A DNA stretch of 64,000 bases, taken from assembly GCF_004016505.1 (NCBI RefSeq), contig NZ_SACR01000001.1:558001-622000 (forward strand), given 5' to 3'. This document shows, one piece after another, positions 37,717 through 45,703 of this stretch (positions are counted from its first letter, which is position 1; each line of letters opens with the position of its first letter). Under the pieces are notes generated by a model, which saw only the letters and a program-made list of their open reading frames with translations, ran no database searches and was not told the origin of the DNA. Made by a program: the position numbers and the translations under genes. Origin of the DNA: Rubrivivax rivuli (GTDB taxonomy: Bacteria; Pseudomonadota; Gammaproteobacteria; Burkholderiales; Burkholderiaceae_C).

Positions 37717-40203
37717 ATGAACGCCAGCACTTCCAGCCGCAAGGCCCCAGCAACCGCGCCTGCCGCCTGCATGGGTGTCAGCGCCACCACGGCGGCACTG
37801 CCGAAGCATCGGCACCGGCGTGTGCGCTGGGCCGCCATCACGGGCGCCTTGCTGTGTCTGGCCGCGCAGATGCAGGCGCAGGCGCAGACCGCCGCACCCC
37901 GTGCCACCGTGCAGGTGCTGCCGACGCTGGGCGGCAACTTCAGCGCGGCGCGTGGCGTCAACGACCTCGGGCAGGTGGTGGGCAGCAGCTCCGACGGCGC
38001 CGTGACACGCGGCTTCCTGTGGCAGGCCGGCAGCGGCATGCAGGCGCTCACGCCGGCCAGCGTCTCCGGTGACGCGATGGCCATCAACAACGCGGGGCAG
38101 GTGGCAGGGCGCTACTTGGAGGGCAACCGCCGTTCTGCGCCCTTCCTGTGGTCAGCGAGCACCGGGCTGCGCGTGCTGCCCGTGCCGTCGGGCGAGCCCA
38201 GCGGTGCGGCCCTGGCCTTGAACGAGGCCGGGGTGGCCGCCGGCTACTGGTCGGGGCCTTACGTCGACCGCGGCATGCGCTGGGGCAACGACGGCAGCCT
38301 GCTGGAGCTGCAGCCACAGGACCGCCAGGTCACGGGCATCAACGACGCCGGGCAGATGGTGGGCGGCCTGTTCGGCGTGGGCCAGCTGTGGCAAGCCGAC
38401 GGCAGCGTCACGGCGCTGCCTTCGCTCGCGCCGCGGGACATCAACAACCTGGGCGTCGTGGTTGGCATGGGCTTGATCACCAACCCCAACACGCCGCAGA
38501 CCACGGTGCAGGCCTTCATCTGGCAGGCCACCACGGGCACGCGCAGCCTGGGCCACCTGGGCGCCGGCACCAGCGCGGCGCTGGCCCTCAACGACTTCGG
38601 CCAGGTGGTGGGCAGTTCGCGCCTGGCCGGCGCCAGCGCCAACGTGGCCATGCTGTGGCGCGAAGGCGCGGGCATGAGCAACCTGTCGGCGCTGGCCGGC
38701 GCGGGCGTGAACCCCGTCGAGGCCTCCGGCATCAACAGCTTCGCGCAGGTGGTGGGCACGGCCAGCACCAGCGCCGGCAGCCGCGCCTTCCTGATGACGC
38801 TGCACCCCGACTGGAACGGCGGCGACGGCGCCTGGGACGACAGCACCGGCCAGCGCTGGAACTGGGCCGGCACCGGCACCGCGGCCGCGCGGGTGGGCGC
38901 GATGCACGATGTCGTCATCGACCCCGGCCGCAGCGCCACCGTGCGGGGCAGCGCCGACGGCCAGGCGCGCTCGCTGCGCATCGGCGGCACGGCCGGCCAT
39001 CTCGTCACGCTGGACCTGAACGGCGGCACCACGCGCCTGAGCGATGGCAACGTCGCCACCTTCACCGAATCGGCTATCGCCAACGGCGGCGTGCTGCGCG
39101 GCAGTGGGCGCCTGGAGACCGGCGACGACCTGCGCGTGCGCGCCGGGGGCCGCATCGAAGTGGGCGCCGGTGAACAGCAGCAGCTGGCCGTGGCCTATCT
39201 CGACAACCAGGGCACCGTGCGGGCGCAGGGCACGGCCTTCGCGCCGGCGCGGCTGCAGGTGTCGGGCGGTGCCTTCTACACCCAGGCCGGCGCCCGGCTG
39301 CAACTGCAGCATGCCGACGCGGTGCTGGCCAGCGGCCTGTCGAACTTCGGCGAAGTGAGCCTGCAGAACGCGCACATCAGCATGCCCGAAGGCGCGGGCG
39401 CCCCGCAGCTGTTCAACGCCGGCACGCTGGCCTTCAGCTTCGGCGACAGCAGCATCACCGGCAAGGTCACCAACAACGGCCTGCTGGTGGTTTCCAACGG
39501 CGCGCGCGCCAGCTTCTACGGCAGCGTGGTGCACCGCGGCGAGCTGCGGGTGTCGGCCGGCGGCGCGGCCAGCTTCTTCGGGCGCGTGGAAGGCACGGGC
39601 GTGCTCACCGGCACCGGCGAAGTGCGCTTCGAAGGCGGCCTGGCCCTGGGCAGCACGCCCACCGTGCTGCACGTGACCCCGCGCGCCGTGGTGGCGTCCG
39701 AAGTGGCGCTGAACCTGGGTGGCGGGCCGCCCGAGGCAGCGGGCGGCCCGGCCGGCCCCGCGGGCGCCCTGGCCCACGACCGCATCGTCTTCAACGGCGC
39801 CGTGCTGCTGGACGGCGCCACGCTGTCTCTGGCCGATGGCAGCGCCCTCGCCGCCGGCTTGGCGGCCGGCAGCGCCTTCGACCTCTTCGACTGGAACGGC
39901 GGCGTCAGCGGCAGCTTCACCACGCTGGCCCTGCCCGCGCTGGCCGAAGGCCTGGCCTGGGACACCAGCGATCTGTACACCGGCGGCGCCCTGTCGGTGA
40001 CCGCCGTGCCTGAGCCGGCCACCTGGGCGCTGATGCTGGGGGGCCTGGCCTGCGGTCTGCTGCGCAGGCGGCAGCGCTCCGGCCTGGCCGCCGTGGCGCC
40101 GCGTAACGCCGGTGAAACGCCGGCTGCCCACCATGCCGATGTCGAGCCGCAAGCCGGCACGGCGCCATTCACCATTTCATCCAGGAGAGCCCCATGCATC
40201 TGA
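37717..40203 (+). CDS. PEP-CTERM exoprotein with HAF repeats, C-terminally extended
   Basis: An 828-residue secreted protein. GGAG precedes the ATG at 37717. The signal helix AITGALLCLAAQMQAQA is at about 42-58. About seven HAF-type repeats follow (for example INNAGQVAGRYLEG, LNDFGQVVGSS) to about residue 355, then Gly-rich beta-repeat sequence. The PEP-CTERM sorting signal VPEPATWALMLGG plus basic cluster LLRRRQRSG lies at about 764-789. It should be the C terminus, but 39 more residues follow, partly encoded by hairpin repeat copy B. The stop overlaps the next gene's start by 10 bp. Export and sorting by the exosortase system would fit; no exosortase is in the window. Confidence 0.88.
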   Translation: MNASTSSRKAPATAPAACMGVSATTAALPKHRHRRVRWAAITGALLCLAAQMQAQAQTAAPRATVQVLPTLGGNFSAARGVNDLGQVVGSSSDGAVTRGFLWQAGSGMQALTPASVSGDAMAINNAGQVAGRYLEGNRRSAPFLWSASTGLRVLPVPSGEPSGAALALNEAGVAAGYWSGPYVDRGMRWGNDGSLLELQPQDRQVTGINDAGQMVGGLFGVGQLWQADGSVTALPSLAPRDINNLGVVVGMGLITNPNTPQTTVQAFIWQATTGTRSLGHLGAGTSAALALNDFGQVVGSSRLAGASANVAMLWREGAGMSNLSALAGAGVNPVEASGINSFAQVVGTASTSAGSRAFLMTLHPDWNGGDGAWDDSTGQRWNWAGTGTAAARVGAMHDVVIDPGRSATVRGSADGQARSLRIGGTAGHLVTLDLNGGTTRLSDGNVATFTESAIANGGVLRGSGRLETGDDLRVRAGGRIEVGAGEQQQLAVAYLDNQGTVRAQGTAFAPARLQVSGGAFYTQAGARLQLQHADAVLASGLSNFGEVSLQNAHISMPEGAGAPQLFNAGTLAFSFGDSSITGKVTNNGLLVVSNGARASFYGSVVHRGELRVSAGGAASFFGRVEGTGVLTGTGEVRFEGGLALGSTPTVLHVTPRAVVASEVALNLGGGPPEAAGGPAGPAGALAHDRIVFNGAVLLDGATLSLADGSALAAGLAAGSAFDLFDWNGGVSGSFTTLALPALAEGLAWDTSDLYTGGALSVTAVPEPATWALMLGGLACGLLRRRQRSGLAAVAPRNAGETPAAHHADVEPQAGTAPFTISSRRAPCI
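40096..40141. repeat. 46-bp hairpin repeat, copy B
   Basis: The second copy of 37609-37654, with a T in one arm (a G-U pair in RNA). It lies inside the 3' end of the HAF/PEP-CTERM gene and encodes part of its extra tail (NAGETPAAHH). Confidence 0.8.
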
Positions 40204-41051
40204 AGATCTCGCTGCGCGCGCCGCTGGCGGCGCTGTTCGTCACCGGTCTCTGCGTCAGCCTGCCGGCCGCCGCCCAGCAGGCCCAGTTCATTGCCTGGAC
40301 GCTGGCCGGCGGCTGGCCCGCCAGCCAGATGTCGGCCGGCGCCGAGTGGTCTTCCGACCTCGGCCCCGACTGGGGCTACGGCGCCACGTCGGCCCCCGAC
40401 GGCTCTTCGGTGAGCTGGAGCGGGCAGGGGCGCAACTGGAGCAGCCGGCCGGGCTACGCCAACGCCGAAGCCAACCTCACCGTCGGCTGGGAACTGCTGG
40501 CTCGCGGCGGCGCGGTGGGCAACACCTACTCGGGCGGCCAGGTGACCGTCGGCCCGCAGCAGGTGCTGGACAACGGCGGCGTGTCCAGCACCTTCATCCA
40601 CCTGTGGAACGTGCTGGGCGAGAACGAGCCCGGCTACGGCATCAGCACCAATGCCAATCACGACGGCTACGCCTCGATCTGGCTCGGCCCGCAGCCCCTG
40701 AACCTGTACTGGCGGCTGGATTGGCACATCGCCACCACCGGCAATGCCATCGCCAGCAACAACGTGTACTTCTCCGGTGTCTTCAACCAGGCCATCAGCG
40801 GCACCGGCTCGGCCAGCGGCTCGTGGGCCTACGGCGGTTCGCCCAACGGCACGTGGAGCCGGCCCGACATCCAGATCAGAACCTGGCTCGGCGACAACGC
40901 CGGCGACCCGCGCAGCGGCCGCCAGGACAGCTGGGTGACCGTGAGCTTCTCGACGCAACCCATCCTCAGCCCCGTGCCCGAACCCGCCACCTGGGCGCTG
41001 ATGCTCGGCGGCGTGGCGGCCCTGCTGGTGCGGCGGCGCCAGACGCGGTAG
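40194..41051 (+). CDS. PEP-CTERM exoprotein
   Basis: A 285-residue secreted protein. CAGGAGAG precedes the ATG, which lies inside the tail of the upstream gene. The signal peptide is LAALFVTGLCVSLPAAAQQ. The body is rich in Trp, Gly, Ser and Asn with no recognised enzyme motif (SWSGQGRNWSSRPGYANAEA), suggesting a beta-rich surface or matrix protein. The sorting signal is VPEPATWALMLGGVAALLVRRRQTR at the very end, as expected. It forms a pair with the HAF/PEP-CTERM gene. Confidence 0.9.
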   Translation: MHLKISLRAPLAALFVTGLCVSLPAAAQQAQFIAWTLAGGWPASQMSAGAEWSSDLGPDWGYGATSAPDGSSVSWSGQGRNWSSRPGYANAEANLTVGWELLARGGAVGNTYSGGQVTVGPQQVLDNGGVSSTFIHLWNVLGENEPGYGISTNANHDGYASIWLGPQPLNLYWRLDWHIATTGNAIASNNVYFSGVFNQAISGTGSASGSWAYGGSPNGTWSRPDIQIRTWLGDNAGDPRSGRQDSWVTVSFSTQPILSPVPEPATWALMLGGVAALLVRRRQTR

Positions 41052-41144
41052 AAACACGCCGGGAATCCCCCGGATTTCGGAGGCTGCTGGCGGCCGCGTC
41101 GTGCCGAAATCAAGGTGCTCGTGCCCTTGTTTCCGGAGCCTGCC

Positions 41145-41459
41145 ATGCCTTCTCCGAATCCGATCATCCCCGACCGCGCCGAGTTCGTCGACGTGCTCAA
41201 CCTGCTGCGCCAGGGCCACCTGCTCGTGCAGAACGGCGAGACCGACAGCTGCTGTGTGCTGAGCGGCGCACCGATCTACCACTCGATGCCCACGCTGCGC
41301 GCCTACGGCCTCATCGACCCCGTGACGGTGCCCGATCAGCGCCCGCGCACGAAGTGCTGGCGCCTGTCGCCGCGCGGCCGCGATTTCGCCGACCGCGCCA
41401 CGCGCGAGTGGCGCCGCAAGCCGCTGCTGCAGCGTGTGGCGGTGCGGCTGCTGGGCTGA
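41145..41459 (+). CDS. Conserved hypothetical protein
   Basis: A 104-residue soluble protein; CCGGAG precedes the ATG at 41145. The N-terminal half has NLLRQGHLLVQNGETDSCCV and a Cys pair; the C-terminal half is basic (KCWRLSPRGRDFADRATREW). It may be a small regulator with a winged-helix-like fold, but no family is certain. It lies between the PEP-CTERM pair and the cobalamin adenosyltransferase. Confidence 0.65.
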   Translation: MPSPNPIIPDRAEFVDVLNLLRQGHLLVQNGETDSCCVLSGAPIYHSMPTLRAYGLIDPVTVPDQRPRTKCWRLSPRGRDFADRATREWRRKPLLQRVAVRLLG

Positions 41460-41562
41460 GCACCACGCCCGGGCTGCCAGCCCGGGCGACCCGTGCCACG
41501 GGCGGGTGAGGGCTACGGTGGTTCAATACGCGGCTTCGTCCACCGCCTGCCCGAGCCGCCCC

Positions 41563-42138
41563 ATGTCGAACCGCCTGACCCAGATCGCCACCCGCACCGG
41601 AGACGACGGCTCCACCGGCCTGGGTGATGGCAGCCGCACGCGCAAGGACGCGCTGCGCGTGATGGCCATGGGCGATGTCGACGAGCTGAACTCGGGCCTG
41701 GGCGTGCTGCTGGCCGAGCCGCTGCCGGCCGACGTGCGCGAGCTGCTGGTGACCATCCAGCACGAGCTGTTTAACCTGGGCGGCGAGCTCAGCATCCCGG
41801 GCTATACGCTGCTGAAGGCCGAGGCCGTGCTGCGGCTGGACGACGCGCTGGCGCACTACAACGCGGCCTTGCCACGGCTGAAGGAATTCATCCTGCCCGC
41901 TGGCACGCGCAGCGCCGCGCTGGCGCACGTGAGCCGCACCGTGGCGCGCCGCGCTGAACGCGCCGTGGTGGCGCTGGCCGCCGCCGAGCCCGTGAACGAC
42001 GCGCCGCGCCAGTACCTCAACCGCCTGAGCGACCTGCTCTTCGTGCTGGCGCGCGTGCTCAACCGCGCCAACCTCGACGGCCTGGGCGGCGACGACGTCT
42101 ACTGGCGCAGCGAGCGCCTGGCGCGCGAAGGCGGCTGA
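41563..42138 (+). CDS. PduO-type cob(I)alamin adenosyltransferase
   Basis: A 191-residue enzyme that transfers adenosyl from ATP to cob(I)alamin to form coenzyme B12. The N-terminal ATP-binding motif TRTGDDGSTGLGDGSRTRKD is followed by MGDVDELNSGLGVLL, and the C-terminal signature RRAERAVVALA, then YLNRLSDLLFVLARVLNR, is complete. It is a single gene; no B12 riboswitch is visible in the short upstream region. Confidence 0.95.
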   Translation: MSNRLTQIATRTGDDGSTGLGDGSRTRKDALRVMAMGDVDELNSGLGVLLAEPLPADVRELLVTIQHELFNLGGELSIPGYTLLKAEAVLRLDDALAHYNAALPRLKEFILPAGTRSAALAHVSRTVARRAERAVVALAAAEPVNDAPRQYLNRLSDLLFVLARVLNRANLDGLGGDDVYWRSERLAREGG

Positions 42139-42203
42139 GCCGCCGCCGGACCGAGGTGGGCGGGGTGCGCGCACCCCGGTGCGAACCCACGGTGTGCAGG
42201 CAT

Positions 42204-42233
42204 CGTGAGACGTTGGGCGCCCGCAGGCGGCGT
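42204..42233 (+). promoter_or_regulatory. Bipartite promoter-like motif, copy 1
   Basis: CGTGAGACGTT, 13 bases, then CGGCGT. The same two blocks with the same spacing occur at 48335-48364. It lies 49 bp upstream of the secreted-protein gene at 42282. The -35/-10-like spacing and the nearby ECF sigma genes suggest an ECF promoter. Confidence 0.45.
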
Positions 42234-42281
42234 TGACCGGCAAGCGGGGCTATTTCCGGCCCCGCAAGCCTGGAGCCCGCC

Positions 42282-43349
42282 ATGCCCGTCCGCTGTTTGC
42301 CTCGCCGCCTCCCCGCCCTGCTGGGCCTGGCCCTGCTCATGGCGGCGGGCCCCGCCGCCCTGCATGCCAAGGACGTGCCCGAGCCCGTGGCCGTGGCCGC
42401 TGATTTCGACGCTGCCGCGCAGGCGGGCGCCTTGCTGAAGGTGAGCGAGGCCCAGCTGCTCAAGGGTCTGCGGCGGGTGGCCGTGCCGCAGTTCAGCGTG
42501 GAGTTCATCACCGCCGACAGCGCCAGCGCCGAGACCTCGGGCTTCGCCGCCGCCGGCCGCGCGCGCGTGACGGCCAGCTACCGCCTGCAGGGCGTGGCCG
42601 AGCCCGAGTTCCAGGCCATGACGGAGGCGCTGTACGTCGAGTTCCTGCAGGCCCTGGCCGCCAGCGGGCTGGAGGTGCTGCCGCTGGCGCAGGTGACGGC
42701 CGCGCCCAGCTACGCCAAGCTGGCCGCTTCGGGCGTGAGCACGCCGGTGCGGGAAGACAGCAGCATCACCGTGGCGCCCCAGGGCCTGGCGCTCTACGGC
42801 ACGAACCGGGCCATCGCCACGGCCCCTGGGAAGAGCGCGGGCCTCTTGGGCACGTTCTCGGGCTTCAGCAGCGTGGCCTCGGCCATCGGCTCCATCGGCG
42901 ACGTGCAGGCGCTGGGCAAGGAGCTGGGCGACGCCGCCTTGCTGGAGGTGCACATGGTGGTGAACTTCGTCGAGCTGACGAACAACAACAAGGGCTTCTT
43001 CGGCCGCATCTCCAGCACCGCTTCGGTGGGCGCCAAGACGGCGCCGAGCGTCGGCAAGGCCACGCTGGGCGTGCAGGTCGGCGCCGTGCGCGGCAGCCTG
43101 GAACTCACGCGCGCGCTGGCGCTGGACGCCAGCGCCTTCAGCACCGTGCGCGAGCAGGCCAAGAGCACGGGCGAGAAGGCGGGTGCGGTGGCCGTGGCGG
43201 TGCTGGCCTTTGCCATCGGCAGCAAGGACAGCAACAGCAGCTCAGCCATGGAAGCCGTGGCCGACCCCGTGCGCTACCGCGAGGTGGTGGGCGGCGGGCT
43301 GGGCCAGGTGGGCCAGATGTTCGTGGCGCGGCTGAAGAGCGAACGGTGA
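42282..43349 (+). CDS. Hypothetical secreted protein
   Basis: A 355-residue protein. TGGAG precedes the ATG. The signal peptide LPALLGLALLMAAGPAALHA is followed by a soluble region with no recognised family. Motifs of note are ALLKVSEAQLLKGLRRVAVP and LLEVHMVVNFVELTNNNKGF. The pattern (a conserved secreted core that appears to sample several promoters) does not allow a function. It lies behind a promoter-like motif shared with the kinase region and is convergent with the first ECF sigma gene. Confidence 0.8.
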   Translation: MPVRCLPRRLPALLGLALLMAAGPAALHAKDVPEPVAVAADFDAAAQAGALLKVSEAQLLKGLRRVAVPQFSVEFITADSASAETSGFAAAGRARVTASYRLQGVAEPEFQAMTEALYVEFLQALAASGLEVLPLAQVTAAPSYAKLAASGVSTPVREDSSITVAPQGLALYGTNRAIATAPGKSAGLLGTFSGFSSVASAIGSIGDVQALGKELGDAALLEVHMVVNFVELTNNNKGFFGRISSTASVGAKTAPSVGKATLGVQVGAVRGSLELTRALALDASAFSTVREQAKSTGEKAGAVAVAVLAFAIGSKDSNSSSAMEAVADPVRYREVVGGGLGQVGQMFVARLKSER

Positions 43350-43379
43350 GCCTGCGCGGGCCGGGCCGTTCACGGCGAC

Positions 43380-43976
43380 TCAACGCTCGGCCAGCTCGCG
43401 GTGCAGCCAGGCGCGGGCCAGGGCCCAGTCGCGGTTGACGGTGGCGCGGCTCAGGCCCAGGGCCTCGGCCACCTCGGTGAGTTCCAGGCCGCCGAAGAAG
43501 CGCAACTCCACCACCTTGGCGGCGCGCGGGTCGGTGGCCTCCAGCGCCAGCAGGGCCTCGTGCACGGCCACCAGGTCGCGGTCGGGCGGTGCGCCCAGCT
43601 CGGCCAGGCCCGACAGCGTCATCGGCACCAGTTCGGCCTCGCGTTTGGCGGCGCGGCGCGCCATCTCGTGGTTGACGAGGATGCGCCGCATCATCGTGCT
43701 GGCCACCGCCAGGAAGTGGTTGCGGTTCTTCCACGCCGTGCGCGTCTGCTCGGCCATGCGGAACCAGGCCTCGTGCGAAAGCGCCGTGGGGCTGAGCGTG
43801 TGGCCGGCGTCCTCGCGCCGCAGGTGGCTGCGTGCCATGCGGCGCAGCTCGTCGTAGAGCATCACGAAGAGCTCGCTGGACGCCTCGGGCCCGCTGGGGC
43901 CGAGTTGCTGCAGCCACTGCGTGACGTCGCCCAGGGCTTCGGCGTCGGCAGGGTCCGGAAGGGCGGCGGAAGACAT
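43380..43976 (-). CDS. ECF sigma factor 1 (kinase-associated type)
   Basis: A 198-residue sigma-70-like factor of the TIGR02999 type. Region 2 has ELFVMLYDELRRMARSHLRR and ASTMMRRILVNHEMARRAAK; region 4 has PRAAKVVELRFFGGLELTEV, then ALGLSRATVNRDWALARAWL. Members of this class usually sit near Ser/Thr kinases, which can activate ECF factors by phosphorylation. No anti-sigma gene is adjacent. It shares the region with a second similar factor (44974-45663) and two kinases. Confidence 0.93.
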   Translation of the reverse strand: MSSAALPDPADAEALGDVTQWLQQLGPSGPEASSELFVMLYDELRRMARSHLRREDAGHTLSPTALSHEAWFRMAEQTRTAWKNRNHFLAVASTMMRRILVNHEMARRAAKREAELVPMTLSGLAELGAPPDRDLVAVHEALLALEATDPRAAKVVELRFFGGLELTEVAEALGLSRATVNRDWALARAWLHRELAER

Positions 43977-44141
43977 CGCGGGGGTGATTGTGGTGCCGCG
44001 GCCTCACGCCAGCCCGCGCCGGCACGGCGCCCCCCGGGACGCGGGGGGCCGGCGGCGGCGGTGAGCCCGGATCCGCGGGCGTTGCGCGTGAGAACCCTGA
44101 GCAGGCCACGGGCCCGCGGCAACCCCTCACGGAGACCTTCC

Positions 44142-45041
44142 ATGCCCAGCATCCGCTTTCTCGTCGGCCTGCCCGCGGCCCTGGCCCTGGCCGTGGGCGC
44201 GCTGCCAGCCGCCGCAGGCCCGCTGTACCACCTGAACTTCACCGGGGTCATCACCAACAGCGCAGACCGCGGCAACCCGGGCATGGGCGAGCTCTTCGGT
44301 GCCAACACCGAGGGCGGCCAGAACGGGCAGGTGATCAGCGGCCGCATCGTCATCGACAGCACCGCCTACGCCGACCAGAACGCCAGCATCTACAACGGCA
44401 GCTACGGGCCCACCAACGGGCTCTTTCCCCAGCCCGCTGACTTCTTCACCGCCACCTACAGCATCGCCGGCAGGAACTTCAACGCCAGCGAGTACATGGG
44501 GCCGGCCACGCAGCACAGCCTCGAATACGCCGCGGTGCAGAACATCCCGCCCGTGAACTTCGTGCAGCAGGACATCTACGAGATCGGCGACGGCAGCCAG
44601 CGCCTGCTGTGCAGCGACAACAGCAACCCGGCCACCTGCTCGGGCGGCGCCCTGGCCACCACGCAGCTGCGCTTGAAGCTCTTCGGCATCTTCGACTTCC
44701 TGGCCAGCGACGCGCTGGTGCAGACCCTCGACTTCGACGCCGCCGACATCGCTGCCATCACCGGCGCACCCGGTGGCGGTCAGACCAACAGCTACCTGAT
44801 GTACCGCTACAGCGCCGTCAACGTGCTGGACTACTGGGCGGAGGGCGAGTTCAGGCTGACTTCGATGTCGCTGGGCCTGGCCCCCGCCACCGGCCCCGGC
44901 AACCCTGGCGGCGGCAGCGTGCCCGAGCCCGGCAGCCTGGCCCTGGCGGTGCTGGCGCTGGCCGGTCTTCTGTTCAGGGCTCGGTCTGGCCGCCCAGCTC
45001 GCGCCGCAGCCATGCCCGGGCCAGCGCCCAGTCGCGCTTGA
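44142..45041 (+). CDS. PEP-CTERM exoprotein with overlapping tail
   Basis: A 299-residue secreted protein. GGAG precedes the ATG. The signal peptide is VGLPAALALAVGALPAAAG. The body has no recognised enzyme motif. The sorting signal VPEPGSLALAVLALAGLLF plus RARSGR should end the protein, but the frame runs 16 residues further (PARAAAMPGPAPSRA), antisense to the end of ECF sigma 2, so the two genes overlap tail to tail by 68 bp. The original stop may have been lost. Confidence 0.88.
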   Translation: MPSIRFLVGLPAALALAVGALPAAAGPLYHLNFTGVITNSADRGNPGMGELFGANTEGGQNGQVISGRIVIDSTAYADQNASIYNGSYGPTNGLFPQPADFFTATYSIAGRNFNASEYMGPATQHSLEYAAVQNIPPVNFVQQDIYEIGDGSQRLLCSDNSNPATCSGGALATTQLRLKLFGIFDFLASDALVQTLDFDAADIAAITGAPGGGQTNSYLMYRYSAVNVLDYWAEGEFRLTSMSLGLAPATGPGNPGGGSVPEPGSLALAVLALAGLLFRARSGRPARAAAMPGPAPSRA

Positions 45042-45663
45042 CGGTGGCGCGCGAGATGTCGAGCGCCTGCGCGATCTCGTCGACGTCCAGCCCGCCGAAG
45101 AACTTCAGCTCCACCACCTGCGCGGCACGCGGGTCTTGTTGCTCCAGCGCCAGCAGCGCCTCGTGCACGGCCACCACGTCGGCCTGCACGCCCAGCGCAT
45201 GACGGTCCACCAGCGTGGTGTTGAGCACCTGCAGCTCGGCCTCGCGCTTGGCCGCTCGGTGGGCTACCGCGTGGTCCACCAGGATGCGCCGCATCATCGT
45301 GCTGGCCACTGCCACGAAGTGCTGCCGGTTCTGCCAGGCCGTACGCGTCTGCGCCGACAGACGCAGCCAGGTTTCGTTGACGAGCGCCGTGGCGCTGAGC
45401 GTGTGGCCGGCAGCCTCGCGCCGCATGTGCCCGGCGGCCGCGCGGTGCAGCTCGCCGTACAGCAGCGTGTAGACCTGCTGGGCCGCCTGCGGGTCGGTGC
45501 CCAGGCGGGCGAGCCAGTCGTCGAGGGCGGGCGCGGGCTTGTCCACGGCGGTGATGCTGGTGCAGGGCGTGGCGCCAGGCAAGCCATGCCCCACCAGCGG
45601 CACCGCTGCAGCGTGAACGATGACGGCCCCCCGCCTGCGGGGTGCGCCTACGATGGCTGCCAC
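44974..45663 (-). CDS. ECF sigma factor 2 (kinase-associated type)
   Basis: A sigma factor closely similar to ECF 1: VYTLLYGELHRAAAGHMRRE, ASTMMRRILVDHAVAHRAAK and PRAAQVVELKFFGGLDVDEI with ALDISRATVKRDWALARAWL. The GTG at 45663 is the longest start; GTG codons near the conserved part (VDKPAPALDDWLARLG) are alternatives, so the N terminus is uncertain. It is divergent from the first kinase gene by about 40 bp, the usual sigma-kinase pairing of this class. Confidence 0.9.
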   Translation of the reverse strand: MAAIVGAPRRRGAVIVHAAAVPLVGHGLPGATPCTSITAVDKPAPALDDWLARLGTDPQAAQQVYTLLYGELHRAAAGHMRREAAGHTLSATALVNETWLRLSAQTRTAWQNRQHFVAVASTMMRRILVDHAVAHRAAKREAELQVLNTTLVDRHALGVQADVVAVHEALLALEQQDPRAAQVVELKFFGGLDVDEIAQALDISRATVKRDWALARAWLRRELGGQTEP

Positions 45664-45703
45664 GGGCCGCCGTGGCCTGTCTGAACGCCTGGGCGCTGCA
45701 GCG

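Noticed and set aside
37300..41050. Short repeats around the PEP-CTERM genes as a CRISPR array
   Set aside because: Only two good copies 2.5 kb apart, each a hairpin, without regular spacers or cas genes.
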